Shown: positions 60,800-64,000 of the stretch, piece after piece
How positions within the stretch are numbered: the first letter of the stretch is position 1
Layout of the letters: each line of letters opens with the position of its first letter
Origin: Pseudomonadota bacterium
GTDB lineage: Bacteria; Myxococcota_A; Polyangia; Polyangiales; Polyangiaceae
DNA length: 64,000 nucleotides
Direction of reading: 5' to 3'
NCBI GenBank assembly: GCA_023398955.1
Contig: JAEWRL010000110.1
Location: 12,812-76,811 of the forward strand
The notes under the pieces: generated by a model
What the model was told of the DNA's origin: nothing
Databases searched by the model: none
What the model saw: the letters and a program-made list of their open reading frames with translations, nothing else
Translations under genes and position numbers: made by a program

Positions 60800-61825
60800 A
60801 TGAAACAGAAGAAAGTCGTCATCACTGACCATGGAAGCGCCGGTCGGCTCGAGTTGGTGGATGCTGAGATACCGAACATCAAGGATTCCGAGCTCCTCTT
60901 ACGCGTGGAGTATGCGGGCGTGGCCTTTGCCGATATCATGATGCGGCACGGCAGGTACCCGGGGCAGCCAAAGCCGCCCTTTACGCCGGGCTTCGATGTC
61001 GTTGGCGTGGTGGAGAGGTCAGCTTCCAACGCGCATGTGAAGACCGGGACCCGTGTAGCGGCCCTGACGCGCTATGGAGGCTACGCGCAGTATGTCGTGG
61101 TGGATGCGGTCGGGGCGGTCCCAGTGCCAGACGAGGTGCCCCCGGAGAAGGCAGTGTGTCTGGTGCTCAACTACCTGACAGCTTACCGGATACTACGACG
61201 AGTATGCTCTCTCGACGAGGGCGCCGCAGTGCTTGTCCATAGCGCCGCGGGCGGCGTTGGAACGGCCGCGCTTCAGATCGGCAGGAACCTGAAGCTCCAG
61301 ATGTTCGGCACGGCATCAGCGTCGAAGCACGAGGTGGTGCGTGGTCTCGGTGGAGTCCCTATTGACTACCACAGCGAGGATTTCGTGGAGTTCATTGCGA
61401 AGGCAGCGCCCCGAGGGTTGGACGCCGTGCTCGACCCCATTGGGCCTTCGAATTGGCGCCGTTCGCAACGCGTGCTCAAGCGCGGGGGAACTCTTGTTGC
61501 TTTCGGTGGCCTCGCCATGCACGATCGAACGCGAGACGTCATGAAGGATGGCACGCTCTCGATGGTGACGACCGCGCTATGGCTGAAGCTCTTCTCGCGT
61601 GCGCGGCTGGCGCTCTTCGACGTCACCGCAGGAAAGCCAGAGGAGAGACGCACGGATTTGGCAACCCTTCTGGAGCAAACGAGGGAGCGCCAGCTCGACC
61701 CCATCGTCGCTCGTGTACTCCCACTCTCCTGCGCCCGTGAGGCTCACCAGCTACTCGGTTCGGGCGAGGTGATCGGAAAGCTAGTGCTGGATTGCCGACA
61801 GGAAGCGGGCAGGAGCCCTTCCTAG
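60800..61825 (+). CDS. Medium-chain (zinc-free) quinone oxidoreductase-like enzyme
   Basis: A 341-residue MDR-superfamily oxidoreductase, VAT-1/quinone-oxidoreductase-like: LLRVEYAGVAFADIMMRHGRYPGQPKPPFTPGFDVVG, LNYLTAYRILRRV, then the NADPH site AVLVHSAAGGVGTAALQIGRNL and DAVLDPIGPSNWRRS. The catalytic zinc ligands of alcohol dehydrogenases are missing, as is usual in this branch. It probably reduces quinones or enones. ATG 60800 has AGGAGG five bases upstream. It lies close behind the histidine kinase gene. Confidence 0.9.
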   Translation: MKQKKVVITDHGSAGRLELVDAEIPNIKDSELLLRVEYAGVAFADIMMRHGRYPGQPKPPFTPGFDVVGVVERSASNAHVKTGTRVAALTRYGGYAQYVVVDAVGAVPVPDEVPPEKAVCLVLNYLTAYRILRRVCSLDEGAAVLVHSAAGGVGTAALQIGRNLKLQMFGTASASKHEVVRGLGGVPIDYHSEDFVEFIAKAAPRGLDAVLDPIGPSNWRRSQRVLKRGGTLVAFGGLAMHDRTRDVMKDGTLSMVTTALWLKLFSRARLALFDVTAGKPEERRTDLATLLEQTRERQLDPIVARVLPLSCAREAHQLLGSGEVIGKLVLDCRQEAGRSPS

Positions 61826-61868
61826 CCCCCGCCTCGGCTGTGAACCGTCCGTCAGAGCCGCTTCCCTG

Positions 61869-61892
61869 AGCCGGCCGAACCGGACCAAGAGG
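61869..61892 (+). repeat. Possible decayed copy D of the hairpin repeat
   Basis: GAGCCGGCCGAACCGGACCAAGAGG resembles the start of copy A (AAGCCGGCGTAGCCGGAACCAAAGAGG) with about five changes, which break the loop and one stem pair. It could be chance in GC-rich DNA, but the following CCAAGAGG is also shared. Confidence 0.3.
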
Positions 61893-62082
61893 CACGGCGA
61901 TTCGCGAGGCGATCATCCGTCCGCCGTCAGCAGGTGGCCGGACGAGCTTGGCGACTATGTGAAGCGGTACAGCATTGATTCGCCGCTTCTTGCACTACGC
62001 GCGCGGGGACCGCCCACCTCCACGGTTCGACAGCGCAAGGGTTTCTGCCACCACTCATCCAGAAATGGCAGTACTCGATGAG

Positions 62083-62466
62083 TCAGTGTCGTGCTCGCGG
62101 ACTCGCCCTTTGGCGCCAGGCGCCGCCGATCACCGCTCCTACGAACATGCCGAGATCGGCCAGCGCGATCACGAGGCCAAGCGTCAGTCCGGCGAGCATG
62201 CCCCAGAGCGCGAGATCGAGAACCGCAAACGCGAACCACACGACCAAGGCCACAACCAGCGCAGGAAGTATGGCTGCGATCAAGGCACGTTTCACGCTTC
62301 CCGCGCGATAGCCACCGACAATCCCCCCTATTAGTCCATTGATGGCCGGAAGAAAGAACAGTCCTATAGTTATACCAACCATCCATAGTGCTCCGATCAA
62401 GATGTCGGAGCGACCAGGCTCCGGCGCTGCGCCGCCATGGGATCGATGAAACCGCCTCAGTACCAT
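62083..62466 (-). CDS. Small membrane protein, unknown family
   Basis: A 127-residue protein with a charged N-terminus (MVLRRFHRSHGGAAPEPG) and four predicted membrane helices: DILIGALWMVGITIGLFFL, GLIGGIVGGYRAG, LIAAILPALVVALVVWFAFAV and GMLAGLTLGLVIALADLGMFVGAVIGGAW. The Gly-rich spacing (GGIVGGYRAGSVKRAL) resembles DUF5518-like small membrane proteins of archaea and bacteria, but I am not sure. ATG 62466 is chosen for AGGAG eight bases upstream; the frame is open further. It is divergent from the AI-2E-family gene. Confidence 0.7.
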   Translation of the reverse strand: MVLRRFHRSHGGAAPEPGRSDILIGALWMVGITIGLFFLPAINGLIGGIVGGYRAGSVKRALIAAILPALVVALVVWFAFAVLDLALWGMLAGLTLGLVIALADLGMFVGAVIGGAWRQRASPRARH

Positions 62467-62642
62467 CAGCTTTTCTCCTGAAAAGGGCCTTGGTGAGGCA
62501 TACTCCGCCTGCAAGGCCCGTTCCCTCCCGTGCGACGACAACGCGACAGCCTGGCATGGCACCTGCATGGTAGAGTTCGACGGCTGCGCACTTCACAGCC
62601 GAGGGCAAGAATGCCACACATCCGAGCACAGCACCCAGATCG

Positions 62643-63812
62643 ATGAACGACATGAGCGACCGCGCCGAGGAGGCGAGCGCCCCGAGCGAGCAGAGTACCC
62701 ATTCAGCCCCGAAGGCCGAGTCGCAGTCTGGGTTCACACACCAGGTGGTCGTGGTACTGGCCCTTGCTGCCCTGGCATTCGTGCTGCTGTACGCGGGCAC
62801 GTTGTTGACGGCTGTGTGGATGGTGTTGTTCGCGAGCATCCTATTGGCCGTGTTCTTGGACGGGCTAGCCCGCCTAGTCAGGCGCTGGCTGCCTGTCGGC
62901 CCCATGCCGTCCGTGCTTATCGTGGTACTCGTCCTCACGGGGCTTGCCGTAGGCCTTGGATTCCTCCTCGGACCGCGCGTGGCGGACCAGCTGGTACAGA
63001 TGCGTGACCGGATTCCTCAGGCGATCGAGGACCTCCGAGTGACCATCGGCGAGAAGGAGAACCTCGCCAAACTGATGCCTTCATCGGATTGGGCCCGCCG
63101 AGGACTCTTGCCCGACTCTGGCATCGGCCAGGAGCTCACGAACATGTTCAGCTCCGTCTTCGGCTTTTTCACCGCGCTCTTCGCCGTCGCCGTGATCGGG
63201 TTCTACTCGGCACTGCAACCGGCTGCGTATACGGGTGCGGCACTCGCACTGGTGCCTCCAGAGAGGCGGGAGAATGCGGCGCAGCTCCTTCGCGTGCTCG
63301 GGCACGCCCTGCGTCAGTGGCTCCTGGGACGCTTTCTGTCGATGCTTGCGGTGGGCGTGTTGACATCCGTCGCCCTCTGGGCGCTGGACGTCCCAATGGC
63401 TCTGGGCCTTGGCCTCATCGCGGGTACACTCTCTTTCGTGCCGTTCATCGGGCCGCTAGCATCGGCGGTTCCCGCTGTGCTCATCGGCTTCCTGAATGGT
63501 CCCGAGCAGGTACTCTGGATTCTGATCATCTACGCGGGTGTGCAGGTCGTCGAGGGTAACCTGATCACCCCCGTCGTGCAGTCGTACGTGATCTCTATCC
63601 CGCCTGCAGGGATTCTCATGGCTCAGCTGGTGTTCGGGGCGCTCTTCGGATTCATCGGCATCTTGGTAGCGACGCCGCTTGCGGTCGTGCTCATCGTCCT
63701 GGTGCAGGTGGTATATGTCAGGTGGTGGCTCGGGCAACCGGTCCGACTCCTCGCGGGCGTGGACATGGAGCAAGTGGAGTCAGTCGAGAATCGCGCCCCT
63801 CGCGATGGGTGA
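62643..63812 (+). CDS. AI-2E family (PerM/TqsA-like) membrane transporter
   Basis: A 389-residue permease with eight predicted helices after a hydrophilic N-terminus of 30 residues. The family blocks are VWMVLFASILLAVFLDGLARLVRRWLP, the central long helix (RDRIPQAIEDLRVTIG), IAGTLSFVPFIGPLASAVPAVLIG, VQVVEGNLITPVVQSYVISIPPAGIL and ATPLAVVLIVLVQVVYVRWWLG. Members include TqsA (AI-2 export) and antiporters; the substrate cannot be assigned here. The start is ATG 62643. Confidence 0.92.
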   Translation: MNDMSDRAEEASAPSEQSTHSAPKAESQSGFTHQVVVVLALAALAFVLLYAGTLLTAVWMVLFASILLAVFLDGLARLVRRWLPVGPMPSVLIVVLVLTGLAVGLGFLLGPRVADQLVQMRDRIPQAIEDLRVTIGEKENLAKLMPSSDWARRGLLPDSGIGQELTNMFSSVFGFFTALFAVAVIGFYSALQPAAYTGAALALVPPERRENAAQLLRVLGHALRQWLLGRFLSMLAVGVLTSVALWALDVPMALGLGLIAGTLSFVPFIGPLASAVPAVLIGFLNGPEQVLWILIIYAGVQVVEGNLITPVVQSYVISIPPAGILMAQLVFGALFGFIGILVATPLAVVLIVLVQVVYVRWWLGQPVRLLAGVDMEQVESVENRAPRDG

Positions 63813-63877
63813 CGGACAAGGTCCCTCGGGGATCCTTTTCCGAGTCCCTCGCCGCGCTTCGCACGAGGCCCCCACCC

Positions 63878-63981
63878 TAACCCGGCGGAGCCGGAACCAA
63901 ACCGGGGAACTGGCAACGCCAAATGCAACCGGAGGGCAGGCTATCAGGTGTCAGCCGTCAGGCGTCAGCTTCTGCATGAAG
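63878..63981 (+). repeat. Dispersed hairpin repeat, copy B
   Basis: TAAC then CCGGC-GGA-GCCGG (63882-63894) then AACCAAA, followed by CAGGCTATCAG (63937-63947), short GTCAGCC/GTCAGGC repeats (63949-63969) and CTGCATGAAG (63972-63981). The block order is that of copy A, but this copy is longer by about 38 bases. What lies beyond 64000 cannot be seen. Confidence 0.7.
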
Positions 63982-64000
63982 CTGGCGAGCATCCTGCGCA

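Noticed and set aside
61955..62938. 327-residue minus-strand frame
   Set aside because: Overlaps a better-supported small membrane gene in another frame and the AI-2E-family gene; Arg/Ser/Thr-rich.
63949..63969. Short GTCAGCC/GTCAGGC repeats considered as a CRISPR or tandem array
   Set aside because: Only about three units of seven to eight bases, no spacers and no cas genes.
63951..63998. Minus-strand frame at the right edge as the C-terminus of a four-helix-bundle gene
   Set aside because: Only about 15 residues are visible and they overlap repeat copy B; too short to support.

Overview
The window is high-GC, densely coding DNA whose gene content points to a myxobacterium (Myxococcota, probably class Polyangia). 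The grounds are three large Ser/Thr protein kinases with FHA and SpoIIE/STAS regulators, a translation initiation factor IF3 with a DsgA-like C-terminal tail, a MopE-type Cys/Asp lipoprotein motif, a degenerate four-helix-bundle gene, and proline-rich or lipoprotein-type hypotheticals. This taxonomic call is inference from content; there is no rRNA in the window. There are two tRNA genes (Ala-GGC, Val-GAC) and no CRISPR array, integrase or intact insertion sequence.

Layout. 0-15 kb: the start of an M16 peptidase, a kinase-AAA-TPR giant divergent from an FHA protein, tadA, a peptidoglycan glycosyltransferase fused to an AsmA-like region, an orphan DNA methyltransferase, a pseudo-receiver response regulator, a lipoprotein, tRNA-Ala, a membrane-anchored kinase and infC. 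15-21.5 kb: tRNA-Val, the yajC-secD-secF export operon, glutathione peroxidase and a Bax-inhibitor-1 protein. 21.6-33 kb: recJ overlapping a SMUG1-type glycosylase, mlaF and mlaD separated by a repeat and a decayed four-helix-bundle gene, a very long S41 peptidase with a near-consensus promoter, pdxJ, yjgA/darP and nnr. 33-39.6 kb: ECF sigma factor, kinase, lycopene cyclase, a membrane protein, a carotenoid-type glycosyltransferase and a DUF2141 protein, which together read as a carotenoid glycoside locus. 39.7-47.6 kb (minus strand): a TrmA/RlmD-type methyltransferase, a three-gene partner-switching module (LacI-type sensor-SpoIIE phosphatase, STAS, HATPase), HAD protein, birA, nadC and a CPBP protease. 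47.8-64 kb: HEAT-repeat membrane protein, MopE-motif lipoprotein, a J-less DnaJ-like membrane protein coupled to a CCG-type Fe-S membrane oxidoreductase, pyruvate kinase, DUF6483, P-type ATPase, MASE3 histidine kinase, MDR oxidoreductase and an AI-2E-family permease.

The items most worth following are the partner-switching operon with a sugar-binding-type sensor at 40954-44331 and a dispersed repeat built round the hairpin CCGGC-GNA-GCCGG. The repeat has three good copies and one decayed copy here; one good copy lies between mlaF and mlaD next to the decayed gene. Start codons were chosen from ribosome-binding sites and family lengths where possible; several starts are GTG or TTG and are flagged.
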